This document shows, piece after piece, positions 8,710 to 18,136 of a stretch of DNA of 64,000 nt. The translations under genes and the position numbers were made by a program. Every line of letters starts with the position of its first letter. Positions within the stretch are counted from its first letter, which is position 1. Source of the DNA: Pseudomonas sp. CBZ-4 (GTDB taxonomy: Bacteria; Pseudomonadota; Gammaproteobacteria; Pseudomonadales; Pseudomonadaceae); assembly GCF_000346755.1 (NCBI RefSeq), contig NZ_ANNV01000148.1, positions 1-64,000 of the forward strand. Direction: 5' to 3'. The notes beneath the pieces were generated by a model. It was given only the letters and a program-made list of their open reading frames with translations. It made no database searches and was not told where the DNA came from.

Positions 8710-9000
8710 ATGATCGCAAAAGAACTTAGAGCTGAACTTGCCCTGAAGAAATTCCTGGACGCCAATCTATGGATTCAGCTTGAACTCAGCGAACTGAATT
8801 ACAGCCTCGCTGAAAACTGCGGGCTCTCGCCAGAAGAATATCGCCTTAAATTTCTGAAAGAAGCATTTGAAGCAGAAGCCGACGCGCATGGCTGCGATTG
8901 CTGGGACTTCATCCTGCAGTGGGCGGCCGAAACCAAGGAAGAACTTGAATTGATGCGCGAAGAACGCATGAAAGAGATTTATGACTTTATGGACAATTAA
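8710..9000 (+). CDS. Hypothetical small acidic protein
   Basis: A 96-residue, helix-rich, strongly charged protein (MIAKELRAELALKKFLDA, later EAFEAEADAHGCDCWDF) with a glutamate-rich C-terminus. ATG at 8710 is used; a TTG at 8668 would add 14 residues. No domain is recognised. It follows the broken SPOR-like gene by about 70 bases on the same strand and may have been co-transcribed with it. Confidence 0.55.
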   Translation: MIAKELRAELALKKFLDANLWIQLELSELNYSLAENCGLSPEEYRLKFLKEAFEAEADAHGCDCWDFILQWAAETKEELELMREERMKEIYDFMDN

Positions 9001-9103
9001 TAGACGCTACAAATTTCGTAACCTTTAAAAGCTCAGAGTTTCAAGATGAAAGACTAACTTCATCGGCGGGAGCATTACCCAATACTCCCGCCCTCCTCTC
9101 GGT

Positions 9104-9958
9104 TCAAACCGCCGTATAACTATCAACCACACGCCGATACTGGCTGGGGGAAGCGCCGATGTGCTGACGGAAAAACCGTGTGAAATGACCTTGCTCGGAG
9201 AACCCGAGGTTCTCAGACAACAGGCCCAACGTGCCACTGCGCTCACGCTCCAGCCAGGCAAAAGCCCGGCGCATGCGCGCGTCGTTAAGCAGCAGGGTCG
9301 GGGTCATGCCGGTGTCTTTCTTGAACAGCGCAAAGAAGTGTGCCCGAGACAGACCACAGGCCCGCGCGGCGTTGTCGATCGGGTTCGGATCATCGAGGTG
9401 CTCAAGCAACCAGGCGGTGCCACGGCGCACGCGCGCATCCCGGAACTCACCTGTGTTGGGCGCACCCAGTAGCGACAAATGCCGCCAGCTGGAAAAGTCC
9501 TCGATCAGTTCGATCAGGAAGTCGAACAGCATGAACTCCAAACGCTCTTTCGGCACGATCCCACAACCATGCGCTTCGGCGACCAGGATGTCGGCCAGGG
9601 TGCGATTTCGACTCGACAGCTCGATGCATGATTGGGCAAAAAAGTCCGGCCGACCGCTGAGCGCCAGCGATTGCTGGGCAGTGGCCAGCCAGGCGGGCTC
9701 TATGTAAAGCGCCAGGATTAGCGTGGCACCGGCACCCGGCTGCGGATCGTAGAAATGCGGCTCCCAGGCGTTGACCAACACCGCGGTGCGATCACTGAGC
9801 GGAACCCGTCGACCGTTAACGTTGAAGTAAGTATCCTCGCCGGACACTTTGACCAGCACATGGCATTCGGAATGGGTATGGGTGACCAGCGAATGATCCA
9901 TATTCAGCAAGGCGACCCGGCCAAACCTGCCGTGGAAAACCCGTTGGGCAATCGACAT
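9104..9958 (-). CDS. AraC-family transcriptional regulator
   Basis: A 284-residue protein with an N-terminal cupin-like sensing domain (SLVTHTHSECHVLVKVSGED) and a C-terminal pair of HTH motifs (NAARACGLSRAHFFALFKKD and LGFSEQGHFTRFFRQHIG), ending in the usual PSQYRR. ATG at 9958 is preferred to a codon 42 bases upstream. It is the leftmost gene of the catabolic cluster on the minus strand and probably activates part of it in response to the substrate; this role is inferred from position. Confidence 0.88.
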   Translation of the reverse strand: MSIAQRVFHGRFGRVALLNMDHSLVTHTHSECHVLVKVSGEDTYFNVNGRRVPLSDRTAVLVNAWEPHFYDPQPGAGATLILALYIEPAWLATAQQSLALSGRPDFFAQSCIELSSRNRTLADILVAEAHGCGIVPKERLEFMLFDFLIELIEDFSSWRHLSLLGAPNTGEFRDARVRRGTAWLLEHLDDPNPIDNAARACGLSRAHFFALFKKDTGMTPTLLLNDARMRRAFAWLERERSGTLGLLSENLGFSEQGHFTRFFRQHIGASPSQYRRVVDSYTAV

Positions 9959-10144
9959 CAGATTCCTCCTCGCTTGAAGCGATATTGTTATCGGCCTCAA
10001 TGCATATCATCGGGGCGCTTATCTATTTCTCAAGCCCGTCGATCGGTCCATGGTTCAGCCAGACTTTGCTGGCCACTATCGCGCGCGAATGACCGAGCGT
10101 CTACCTCGACTTTCGCAGCCCCCACGTTCGTCGGAAAAACCGCC

Positions 10145-11116
10145 TTACAAGGCATGGCGTTCTTTGCCGTGATAAACGCGCAGGATATCGGCCACCACCG
10201 CCAGAGCGATCTCCGCCGGGGCCTTGCTGCCCAGATCGAGGCCGATGGGCATGTGCAAACGGGCAATCTGTTCATCCGTCAGACCACCGATGCGCTTGAG
10301 CCGCTCGGCGCGCTTGGCCGAGGTTGCCTGAGAACCCATGGCACCGATGTAAAACGCCGGGGTGTGAACCGCTTCCATCAGCGCCAGATCATCGATTCGA
10401 GGATCGTGAGTCAGCGCCACCACCGCAGTCGCCGCATGGCAACCACCAGCGGCGATGTACATCGAGGGCAGCACGCGTTGCATCTCCACGCCTTCGAGCT
10501 GCACATGCTGCATCTCATCCCGGGGGTCGCAGGCGATGACTTCGCAGCCGATGGCGCGGGCGAAACTGGCGCAAACTTCAGCGACCGGCGACAGCCCGGC
10601 CAGAATCAGTCGCAACGCAGGGCCAACACTGATGCGCACCGTCTCGTCGACGACTTGCACCCGCTCGCTGCCGTGTCCGATGTCTGCGTCCAGGCGCAAG
10701 GCTCCGCTGCTCAACTCGACATGGCGCAGCAGACGCCGCTGACCCAGTAACGCCGCTTGCAGACTCTCCAGGTGCTCGATCCATTCGAGACTCGCAGCGC
10801 GGTGCTCGACCAGCACGATCAGCACGCCACCACAGGGTAATCGCAGACGGTGGCGTTGCTCGACGCTGTCGCCATAACTGACGATCTGCGCCGGTTCGCG
10901 TAATTCACCGCGCGTCAGGCTTTCGAGAAACTCCTCCTCGACGCAGCCACCCGACAGCGAGCCGACGTGTTCGCCCGAGCCATTGGTCACCAGCATCGCC
11001 CCCGGCGCACGCGGCGCCGAGCCATAGGTGGAGAGCACCGTACACAGCCACTGGGCCTGCCCGGCGCGAGCCCATTGCAGTGCCTGGTCGATCACCTGAA
11101 CATCGAGATGACGCAT
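10145..11116 (-). CDS. XdhC/CoxI-family molybdenum cofactor insertion protein
   Basis: A 323-residue two-domain protein. The N-terminal XdhC_CoxI domain has TVLSTYGSAPRAPGAMLV and SLSGGCVEEEFLE; the C-terminal Rossmann domain has YIGAMGSQATSAKRAERL and GLDLGSKAPAEIALAVVADI. Family members bind Moco, promote its sulfuration and load it into xanthine-dehydrogenase-type enzymes. The obvious client is the CoxLMS-type hydroxylase at 22485-26790 in the same cluster. It is divergent from the alpha/beta hydrolase gene. Confidence 0.88.
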   Translation of the reverse strand: MRHLDVQVIDQALQWARAGQAQWLCTVLSTYGSAPRAPGAMLVTNGSGEHVGSLSGGCVEEEFLESLTRGELREPAQIVSYGDSVEQRHRLRLPCGGVLIVLVEHRAASLEWIEHLESLQAALLGQRRLLRHVELSSGALRLDADIGHGSERVQVVDETVRISVGPALRLILAGLSPVAEVCASFARAIGCEVIACDPRDEMQHVQLEGVEMQRVLPSMYIAAGGCHAATAVVALTHDPRIDDLALMEAVHTPAFYIGAMGSQATSAKRAERLKRIGGLTDEQIARLHMPIGLDLGSKAPAEIALAVVADILRVYHGKERHAL

Positions 11117-11155
11117 GTTTTCTGTACCTCAAGCAAAGCGTGGTGCTGCAGACAG

Positions 11156-11174
11156 GGTTACGTTTACGGTAACC
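11156..11174. promoter_or_regulatory. Inverted repeat GGTTAC-N7-GTAACC in divergent promoter region
   Basis: A 6+6 palindrome with a 7-base spacer lies in the 90-base gap between xdhC-like and hydrolase genes. It could be an operator for one of the cluster's regulators; no consensus is known to me. Confidence 0.35.
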
Positions 11175-11206
11175 TGCGAGCAACCTTGTTCAATCGTTGA
11201 TTCAAC

Positions 11207-11986
11207 ATGTCGCCACAACAATTTCTGCAACTTGGGCCGCTGCGCCTGGAATATCGCCAAATTCCTGCGGCTGACCCATCGCGACCGACGCTTGTGCTGT
11301 TGCACGAAGGCCTCGGCAGCGCCGATCAATGGAAAGACTTCCCCCAGCGCCTGGCCCAGGCCAGCGGTTGCGGTGTGGTCACCTACAGTCGTCAGGGTTA
11401 TGGGCAATCGAGCCCGGTAACCCTGCCGCGTCCGCTGAACTACCTGAGCAGCGACGGCCCTCGTGAACTGCGGCAATTGCTCGATGCCTTGCAACTGCCG
11501 CAAGTGGTTTTGCTCGGTCACAGTGACGGCGCCTCCATTGTCCTCGCCTATGCCGCCGCCAATGATCCCCGCGTATTGGGCAGCATTGCACTGGCGCCTC
11601 ACGTGATTGTCGAGACCGAGAGCCTCGATGGCATTCGCCATACCACCGAGGTTTGGCATCAGGGCGAATTGCGCGAACGCCTGGCACGCCACCATGGGAC
11701 CAATGTCGACGGCGCCTTTCACGGTTGGAGCGACAGCTGGTTGCACCCGGACTTTTCCTTGGACGATCTCGAAGCGCAGTTGGCTTATATCGAAAGGCCG
11801 CTGCTGGTCATTCAGGGTCGCGAAGACCACTACGCCACGCCCGAGCAACTGATGGTCATCCAGCGACAGGTGCCTGGGCCGTGCCGCTGTGTGTTGCTGG
11901 ATAACTGCCGGCACTTTCCCCAGACCGAAGCGACCGAGCGGACCTTGCAGCTGATCTGCGAATTCCTGGAGCGCCTCCCCGCCTGA
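11207..11986 (+). CDS. Alpha/beta-fold hydrolase
   Basis: A 259-residue hydrolase with HEGLGSADQWKDFPQRLA at the oxyanion-hole strand, the nucleophile elbow GHSDGAS, a late acid in GREDHYATPEQL and the catalytic histidine in NCRHFPQTEAT. This is the pattern of small esterases and C-C bond hydrolases of aromatic catabolism. It is the only plus-strand gene within the catabolic cluster, divergent from xdhC and converging with ubiX after 16 bases. Substrate unknown: an ester, lactone or ring-cleavage product is possible. Confidence 0.85.
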   Translation: MSPQQFLQLGPLRLEYRQIPAADPSRPTLVLLHEGLGSADQWKDFPQRLAQASGCGVVTYSRQGYGQSSPVTLPRPLNYLSSDGPRELRQLLDALQLPQVVLLGHSDGASIVLAYAAANDPRVLGSIALAPHVIVETESLDGIRHTTEVWHQGELRERLARHHGTNVDGAFHGWSDSWLHPDFSLDDLEAQLAYIERPLLVIQGREDHYATPEQLMVIQRQVPGPCRCVLLDNCRHFPQTEATERTLQLICEFLERLPA

Positions 11987-12002
11987 ATGCCCCGAATGTG
12001 AC

Positions 12003-12626
12003 TCAACCATCGATCACCTCATCCAGCGTTGCTACGCGCTCCGGTCGTTCGCGCCAGCGACGGACGACACCCAGTTCGATATCGAACATATCCAGCACCC
12101 TTCCTACAGTGTGATCGATCATGTCATCCAGGCTGGTCGGCTTGGCATAGAACGCAGGCACTGGCGGCGCGATCACCGCACCGAGTTCAGCCAACTCGGT
12201 CATGCTGCGCAGGTGATTGCGGTGCAGTGGCGTCTCGCGAACCATCAGCACCAGGCGCCGGCGCTCCTTGAGCACCACGTCGGCGGCGCGGGTCAGCAGC
12301 GTTGAGGTCACGCCGCTGGCAATTTCTGACAGGCTGCGTATCGAACACGGCGCGATGATCATGCCCATGGTTTTGAACGAGCCACTGGCAATTGCCGCGC
12401 CGATGTCCTGATTGATGTAGCTAACGTCAGCAAGGGTCTTGATCTGAGACCAGGACATCTCGGTTTCATGGGCCAAAGTAATCAGCGCCGACTTGCTGAC
12501 CACCAGATGGGTTTCAATCGGCGTGTCGCGCAACAGCTCCAGTAGACGTACGCCATAAACGGCGCCGGAGGCACCGGAAATTCCTACGATCAGCCGCTGC
12601 GGCCGGCTATTACTGGGAACGCTCAT
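12003..12626 (-). CDS. ubiX-like: UbiX-like flavin prenyltransferase
   Basis: A 207-residue member of the UbiX/Pad1 family with the flavin-binding start RLIVGISGASGAVYGVRLLE, APCSIRSLSEIASG and the MVRETPLHRNHL motif. These enzymes attach a dimethylallyl unit to FMN to make prenyl-FMN, the cofactor of UbiD decarboxylases. A UbiD gene lies 5.5 kb away in the same cluster, so this copy probably supplies its cofactor rather than serving ubiquinone synthesis. Its start overlaps the end of the upstream LysR gene by 17 bases, indicating translational coupling. Confidence 0.9.
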   Translation of the reverse strand: MSVPSNSRPQRLIVGISGASGAVYGVRLLELLRDTPIETHLVVSKSALITLAHETEMSWSQIKTLADVSYINQDIGAAIASGSFKTMGMIIAPCSIRSLSEIASGVTSTLLTRAADVVLKERRRLVLMVRETPLHRNHLRSMTELAELGAVIAPPVPAFYAKPTSLDDMIDHTVGRVLDMFDIELGVVRRWRERPERVATLDEVIDG

Positions 12627-13563
12627 GGTCGCCTTCCTCTATCGGGCCTTCTTTGTAGAAATGGATGGCGTCGAGTGCGGTGGTCATGGTTTTGCCGATC
12701 ATCTCGATGAACAGCATTGCCGCCGGGGTCAGTGGTCGACGGGCGTCGTGCACACAGACCATGCGCCGGCTGATCCCCGGCGCGGCCAGCGGATAGGCGC
12801 GCAACGCGCCTTCGTGCAATCCGCGATGCAAGACGGTTGCCGGCAGCACGCTGACCCAGTCGCTGCGACGCAAGAAGTCCTCAATGACCGCCAGATCGTC
12901 CACCTCCAACTGCGGGGTGACTTCAATGCCCTGGGCGGCAAGGTGCTGGTCGATGACCATACGCAGCCCGTGACGACGCGAGGGCAGCACCAGTTTGAAT
13001 CCCGCCAGACTGGCCAACGGCAAGGGCAACGCTCCGTTAAGGCGATTGGCTGCACCGGTGGCGACCAGTAGCTCCTCATCGAAAATGTCGTGGCCGATCA
13101 GGTGCTCATGCTGAAAGCTTTGGTTGATGACCGCGAAATCCAGCACGCCGGTCAGGACCTTCGCGATCAACTCCTGGCTGTAGCCCGAGGTGACGCTCAA
13201 TTCAACCTGTGGCTGATGCTCGACGAAATGCGCCAGGGTGCTGGCCAACGCGTTGTTGGCGGCAGACGCGATCAGCCCGGCACTGATGCGTCCGCCGATC
13301 TGGCCGCTACGGTCGATCAGGGCCTGACGCGCCGCCAGCAGCTGGCCAAGAATCGGCATGAACAAACGATAAGCCTGATCGCCGGCCTCGGTCGGCGCCA
13401 TGCCCTTGGAGCTGCGCTCGAACAACGTCTGCCCGAGTTCTTCCTCAAGCCTGGCGATCTGCATCGACAACGCCGGTTGCACGATATTCAAGCGCTGCGC
13501 AGCCCGGGTGACGGAGCCTTCCTCATAAAGGCAGGTAAAATACTTCAGATGGCGCAGCTCCAT
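12610..13563 (-). CDS. LysR-family transcriptional regulator
   Basis: A 317-residue protein starting MELRHLKYFTCLYEEGSVTR, the CbbR/CatR-like LysR opening with the HTH at about 18-40, then the effector-binding domain (SAGLIASAANNALAS onward). ATG at 13563 is chosen because the family begins there; the frame continues upstream without similarity. It sits 20 bases after the aldehyde dehydrogenase stop and overlaps ubiX, so it appears to be inside the operon it probably regulates. Confidence 0.88.
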   Translation of the reverse strand: MELRHLKYFTCLYEEGSVTRAAQRLNIVQPALSMQIARLEEELGQTLFERSSKGMAPTEAGDQAYRLFMPILGQLLAARQALIDRSGQIGGRISAGLIASAANNALASTLAHFVEHQPQVELSVTSGYSQELIAKVLTGVLDFAVINQSFQHEHLIGHDIFDEELLVATGAANRLNGALPLPLASLAGFKLVLPSRRHGLRMVIDQHLAAQGIEVTPQLEVDDLAVIEDFLRRSDWVSVLPATVLHRGLHEGALRAYPLAAPGISRRMVCVHDARRPLTPAAMLFIEMIGKTMTTALDAIHFYKEGPIEEGDHERSQ

Positions 13564-13583
13564 GGTCACCCTCGCGTGCGCGC

Positions 13584-15026
13584 TCAACCGAGCGTGCCGA
13601 CGTTCTGATAAATGTGTTTGAGCTCGCTGAAATCCAGCAGCGCATCGACGCCATGCAAGCGCCCCAGGCCGCTCTTGCGGTAGCCACCGGTTTCCGCCTC
13701 GGCGAACAATTTGTTGTGGTCGTTCAGCCACACCGTACCGTTGCGCAGTGCCCGAGCGACACGCCAGGCGCGAGCGCCCTGCCCGGTCCAGACACTCGCC
13801 GACAGACCGAACTCGGTATGGTTGGCGCGCGCTACTGCCTCGGCTTCATCTTCGAAGGACTCCAGCACCAGCAACGGGCCGAAGATTTCCTCCTGGCAGA
13901 AGAACGCGCCGCTGTCGCGGTGGGCGATCAGTGCAGGGGCGAGGAAGGCGCCCTGACTCAGCGCGCCATCCGGGCGGCCGCCGGCCAGCAGCACCTCGTC
14001 GCAACAGTCCAGCGCCTCGGCGATGCGCCTCTCGACCTTGTCGCGCGACTGCCAGTCGATCAGCGGGCCCATTTGCGTCGCCGCCTCCAAACCGTGGCCC
14101 AGGCGGATTTCGCCGAGCGCAGCACTGAGCGCACGTTTCATCTCGGCAAAACGGCTGGCCTGCACCAGCACGCGCCGTGCGGCGGTGCACTGTTGGCCGG
14201 AAATGATGGTTGCTGCTGCCGCCAGTTTCGGTGCGATAGCCTCGACGTCGGTATCCTCGAAGACCAGGCAACAGGATTTGCCGCCGAGTTCAAGGGACAG
14301 CTTCTTCATGGTCGCTGCGGCGTCTTGCATGATGCGCTGGCCGGTTGCGGTGGAGCCAGTAAAGCTGAGCACATCTACCAGCGGCGAAGCCACCAGGTAC
14401 GCCGCGCCGACATGCCCAGTTTCAGCGAACAGGTTGACCGCGCCGGCCGGTAGGCCCGGTAGGGCGAATAGCGGCTCGAGCATGGCCGCGTTGAATAGCG
14501 CGGTCTGCGGCGCCGGCTTGATCACCGCGGTGCAGCCGGCCGCCAATGCCGGGGCGAGGGCGCGCACCAGCAGCACCGCCGGGGCATTCCATGGAATGAT
14601 CAGCCCCGCGACCCCGGCCGGTTCACGCAGCATGTTGGAGAACTCGCCAGGCGCCACCTCCATCACATGGCCGGGATTGTGTCGGGCCAGACCGGCATAA
14701 TAGACAATCTCGGAAATCGCCCCGGCTATCTCGCCGCGCGATTGCACCAGGGCCTTGCCATTCTCGCGGGTGAGCAGCTGCGCCAGTTCCTCCTGGCGTG
14801 CCTTGAGGCCTGCGGCCCAATCCAGCAGCAATTGCTGACGCAGGCGCGGATTCTGTGACCACTGCGGGTTGGCGAAGGCGCGCGCGGCGGCGGAGACCGC
14901 CGCTTGCGCCTCGGCTTCGCCGCCATCGGCGAAGCGGCCGATCAACTCGCAGCTGGCCGGGTCGAAGCTGTCCGCCCAATGTCCCGCGTCGGTCCATTGC
15001 CCATCGATGAAATGTCTGCTTTGCAT
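13584..15026 (-). CDS. NAD(P)-dependent aldehyde dehydrogenase
   Basis: A 480-residue ALDH with the cofactor and active-site motifs in order: IIPWNAP, FTGSTATGQRI, the general base in LSLELGGKS, the catalytic cysteine in GQQCTAARRVL, and the C-terminal GGYRKSGLGR. It oxidises an aldehyde to the acid. Within this cluster it may act on an aryl or semialdehyde intermediate; the closest functional analogues are vanillin- or betaine-aldehyde-type enzymes, but substrate cannot be assigned. It is followed by LysR and ubiX on the same strand. Confidence 0.9.
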   Translation of the reverse strand: MQSRHFIDGQWTDAGHWADSFDPASCELIGRFADGGEAEAQAAVSAAARAFANPQWSQNPRLRQQLLLDWAAGLKARQEELAQLLTRENGKALVQSRGEIAGAISEIVYYAGLARHNPGHVMEVAPGEFSNMLREPAGVAGLIIPWNAPAVLLVRALAPALAAGCTAVIKPAPQTALFNAAMLEPLFALPGLPAGAVNLFAETGHVGAAYLVASPLVDVLSFTGSTATGQRIMQDAAATMKKLSLELGGKSCCLVFEDTDVEAIAPKLAAAATIISGQQCTAARRVLVQASRFAEMKRALSAALGEIRLGHGLEAATQMGPLIDWQSRDKVERRIAEALDCCDEVLLAGGRPDGALSQGAFLAPALIAHRDSGAFFCQEEIFGPLLVLESFEDEAEAVARANHTEFGLSASVWTGQGARAWRVARALRNGTVWLNDHNKLFAEAETGGYRKSGLGRLHGVDALLDFSELKHIYQNVGTLG

Positions 15027-15097
15027 GAGTCCTCCGGTATTCCGTGGGTCAGCGAGCAGCGGTCGACCACCAGAACCGACCGCTCATTGAGTCGCTG

Positions 15098-15886
15098 TCA
15101 GAGCTGGTGTTCGGTAGCCGCTTTGGACGCGCGCTCGACCTGCTGCGCATCAACGCGAGCCTGGTCCTCGGGTTTGCGCGCCGCATCCGACATGCCATTG
15201 AACAGCGTGCCCAGCACGCCCTTGTTCAAGTCGCTGGTGCCAAACAGTGCATCGCAGATCGGAAAGGTCAGGTTGAAATTGCGCGTGTGCATGAAGTCCG
15301 GGTTGTGATGCAGGACATGCATGCGGCGCACCGTGTTGACCAGCGGCATGGCATCGAGCAGCGGATGCTCGAGGTGCGACAGCGTGTGCAGGCCTTCGTA
15401 CATCAGGAAGTAGGCCGCCATCGTCAACATTGCGATATAGCCGGCGTTGGCCGTCCATAACGTGCCCAGCAGCAGGGCCAGCGGCAGCGCGGCCATCACG
15501 AACAACACCGGAGCGAATGGGGGAAACAGCAGAGCGCGCCAATCCTGATGGCCGTGATAGTCCAGCGTCTTGTGCGAGAAGAACTGATGGTGGGTGGCGA
15601 CATGCCGCTTGTAGGCCGGCTTGAGCCAGCTCCTCGGGCTGTGTAGCAAATAACGGTGGCCCGCCCATTCGGCCCAATTGCCGAACAGGAACATCGGCAC
15701 TACCACCAGCAACCACTCCTGCCAGCTCGCATCGACAATCTGGCTGGCGCAGTACCAGAGCACCCCGCCGGTGAACAGCAGGGTGAAAGCCAGGTGCATT
15801 TCGCCGCGATACCAGCTGGGTGTGGACGCACGATAGCTCTCGCGGTATGCGTGCGAACGCTCAACGATTTGTTGTTCACGATTCAT
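15098..15886 (-). CDS. Fatty acid hydroxylase / sterol desaturase family membrane protein
   Basis: A 262-residue protein with about four hydrophobic segments and the histidine clusters that bind a di-iron centre: GHRYLLH, KRHVATHHQFF and RRMHVLHHNPD. Family members hydroxylate or desaturate lipids, carotenoids or alkyl chains. Its position among catabolic genes suggests oxidation of an alkyl or methyl side chain, which the adjacent SDR and ALDH could carry on to an acid; this is inference. The gene ends 71 bases before the ALDH gene. Confidence 0.82.
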   Translation of the reverse strand: MNREQQIVERSHAYRESYRASTPSWYRGEMHLAFTLLFTGGVLWYCASQIVDASWQEWLLVVVPMFLFGNWAEWAGHRYLLHSPRSWLKPAYKRHVATHHQFFSHKTLDYHGHQDWRALLFPPFAPVLFVMAALPLALLLGTLWTANAGYIAMLTMAAYFLMYEGLHTLSHLEHPLLDAMPLVNTVRRMHVLHHNPDFMHTRNFNLTFPICDALFGTSDLNKGVLGTLFNGMSDAARKPEDQARVDAQQVERASKAATEHQL

Positions 15887-15935
15887 AACGGTTTACCCTT
15901 TCAATGAAATATCGGCTGCGCATGGACTCCCCCTA

Positions 15936-16694
15936 TCAGTGGGTCACCGAGCCGCCGTCGACCACCACAGTCTGGCCGCTCATGAAATCGCTGTCGGCGC
16001 TGGCCAGAAACAGCAGCGCGCCGACCAGGTCTTCCGGTACCGCCTCGCGCTTGATGCAGCGGCTGGCGATGTTGTTGCGCACGATGTCGCCGGCCCAGGC
16101 GGCGTTGGCCTGGACGTTGGCGCTCATGGTCAGGCCGGGGGCCAGGCAGTTGCAGCGGATGCCGGCGTCGCCGACTTCGCGCGCTATCGAGCGTGTCAGG
16201 GCAATCACCGCGCCCTTCGACGCGACATACGCCGCCATCATCGGCGCGCCTTTGAAAGCCGTTGCCGAGGCAATATTGACGATCTTGCCGTAGCCCTGAC
16301 GGCGCATCACCGGCATTACCGCCTTCGCGCACTCGAAGGAACCGCGCACGTTGACTGCCATGATCCGGTCCCATTCCGCCGAGCTGGTCTGTTCGAAAGG
16401 TTTGAGTTCCAGGGTGGCGAACAACGCCGCGTTGTTGATCAGCACGTGCACACCGCTGAACTGCGCCACGGCTTCCTCGACCATGGCTTGCACCGCGGCA
16501 CCGTCGGTCACGTCGCAAGCGATTGCCAGGGCCGTACCGCCCTTGTTGCGGATCGCGGCAGCGGTTTCGTCAGGCGCCTTCAAATCGCAGAGCACCACCT
16601 TCGCGCCCTCGGCCGCCAGCGCCTTGGCGTAGGTGGCGCCGATACCTTGGGCCGCGCCGGTGACGATAGCGACCTTGCCGGTCAATCTGTTCAT
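15936..16694 (-). CDS. SDR-family oxidoreductase
   Basis: A 252-residue SDR with GAAQGIG cofactor motif near residue 13, INNAA, and YVASK catalytic Tyr/Lys. AAGGAG six bases ahead of ATG 16694 decides the start; ATG 16700 overlaps that site, and the long upstream open frame is antisense-like extension within the MFS gene end. FabG-like members oxidise alcohols or dihydrodiols. It follows the MFS gene by 11 bases and precedes the membrane hydroxylase, so an alcohol-oxidation step after hydroxylation is plausible. Confidence 0.88.
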   Translation of the reverse strand: MNRLTGKVAIVTGAAQGIGATYAKALAAEGAKVVLCDLKAPDETAAAIRNKGGTALAIACDVTDGAAVQAMVEEAVAQFSGVHVLINNAALFATLELKPFEQTSSAEWDRIMAVNVRGSFECAKAVMPVMRRQGYGKIVNIASATAFKGAPMMAAYVASKGAVIALTRSIAREVGDAGIRCNCLAPGLTMSANVQANAAWAGDIVRNNIASRCIKREAVPEDLVGALLFLASADSDFMSGQTVVVDGGSVTH

Positions 16695-16705
16695 TGCCAT
16701 CTCCT

Positions 16706-18058
16706 TCACTTGAAGTTGCCTTGGGTTTCCGGAATCACCACGCTGCCGATCAGGTAGATCACCGACAGGCCGGCGGCGAAAATCGCCAGTACCATGGGGA
16801 TCTGCGCGGGGCTGCTGCTGAACAGGGACACAAAGGTCGGCATGGTTCCACCGAGGGCGAAACCGATGTTCCAGGACAATCCTGTGCCGCTGGCGCGCAG
16901 CTCGGTGCTGAAGCGTTCGTTGAGGAAGATCAGGATCGGCGCGATGATCGCCCCGCCCATGAAGGCGATGCCCACGCAATACAGCGCAGTGCGGGTCAGC
17001 GAACCCGGCTCGGCGACACCGAGGAACATCATCGGCAAGCTCACCAGGTTAATCACACCCAGTAGCATGAAGGTCTTCTTGCGACCGATCAGGTCACTCA
17101 GGTAACCGAAGGCCAGTGCTCCGACAATGGTTGCCACCGACCCGTACATGAGCATCTGCGAAGTTTGCGTATGGGGCACTTTGGCGACCACGTTGAGCAA
17201 GGTCGGCAGATAACCGCAGGCCAGGTAATACGTTGCTCCGCCGCCGAATGTAATCAGCAGATTGACCAGCATCACGCTGCGGTACTCGCGACCAAACAGA
17301 CGCTTGAGCGGCGACACGACCACTACCGCCGGCCCCTTGGTCTTGCGCGCTTGTTGCAGTTGCTGCCAGACCGGGGTTTCTTCCAGATAGCGGAACATCA
17401 CCAGCCCGAAAAACGTGCTGAGCAGCCCGCAGAAGAACATGAAGCGCCAGCCCCAGACGTCAAATTCATCCCCGGGGAAAATTTCCGACAACACCAGGTA
17501 AGTGAACGACGCCAACAGCGCGCCCATGCCGGCACCGGCACCACCGATCAACCCGGACATCAGGCCGCGATAGCGCGGCGAGATGGATTCGGTGCCGATG
17601 GTGTGAGTGGAGGCCACGATGCCGCCAACGAAAATGCCCTGAATCACCCGCAATAGCAGAAACAGTATCGGGGCCAATATGCCGGCCTGATGAATGGTCG
17701 GCAGCGCGCCAAACAGTGCCGTGGAAATACCGACGCCGACCATCGACACCATCAACGCTCGCTTGCGGCCGTGCTTGTCGGCATACGCGCCGAAGATTGC
17801 CGAACCCAGGGGGCGCACCAGCAGGGCCACGGCGAATGAGGCGTATACCGCGGCCAGCGACAGTGTCGGGGTGTCCGAGGGGAAAAACATGCGGCCGATG
17901 ATCGGCGCCACGTAGAGCAGAATGAACAGGTCAAACAAATCCAGCGCCCAGCCGAATGTCGAGGCAAATGCCGCCAGTAAGGCCTTGCCCGGTGGAATCT
18001 GCGGTGTATCGATAGCGGCGCTGGTTGGCGATGCAGTTGTTGTTGTTGTCGTGGTCAT
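16706..18058 (-). CDS. MFS transporter, aromatic acid/sugar type
   Basis: A 450-residue, 12-helix major facilitator. It begins with a threonine run (MTTTTTTTA) and carries the loop 2-3 motif GAYADKHGRKRAL and the repeated counterpart GYLSDLIGRKKTF in the second half, the signature of the AAHS/SHS families. ATG 18058 is used; no upstream features support a longer form. It sits between ubiD and the SDR gene and is the likely importer of the pathway substrate. Confidence 0.88.
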   Translation of the reverse strand: MTTTTTTTASPTSAAIDTPQIPPGKALLAAFASTFGWALDLFDLFILLYVAPIIGRMFFPSDTPTLSLAAVYASFAVALLVRPLGSAIFGAYADKHGRKRALMVSMVGVGISTALFGALPTIHQAGILAPILFLLLRVIQGIFVGGIVASTHTIGTESISPRYRGLMSGLIGGAGAGMGALLASFTYLVLSEIFPGDEFDVWGWRFMFFCGLLSTFFGLVMFRYLEETPVWQQLQQARKTKGPAVVVVSPLKRLFGREYRSVMLVNLLITFGGGATYYLACGYLPTLLNVVAKVPHTQTSQMLMYGSVATIVGALAFGYLSDLIGRKKTFMLLGVINLVSLPMMFLGVAEPGSLTRTALYCVGIAFMGGAIIAPILIFLNERFSTELRASGTGLSWNIGFALGGTMPTFVSLFSSSPAQIPMVLAIFAAGLSVIYLIGSVVIPETQGNFK

Positions 18059-18136
18059 GGTTGCCTCACGCAAGACGTGTCTTGAGTTGGTTGGAACTAT
18101 CGGAAACAGGCCGCTGAACACCAACGGCCGCCGGGT

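Noticed and set aside
11129..12010. Long minus-strand frame across the alpha/beta hydrolase
   Set aside because: It is antisense to a gene with clear catalytic motifs; high-GC codon bias leaves such frames open by chance.
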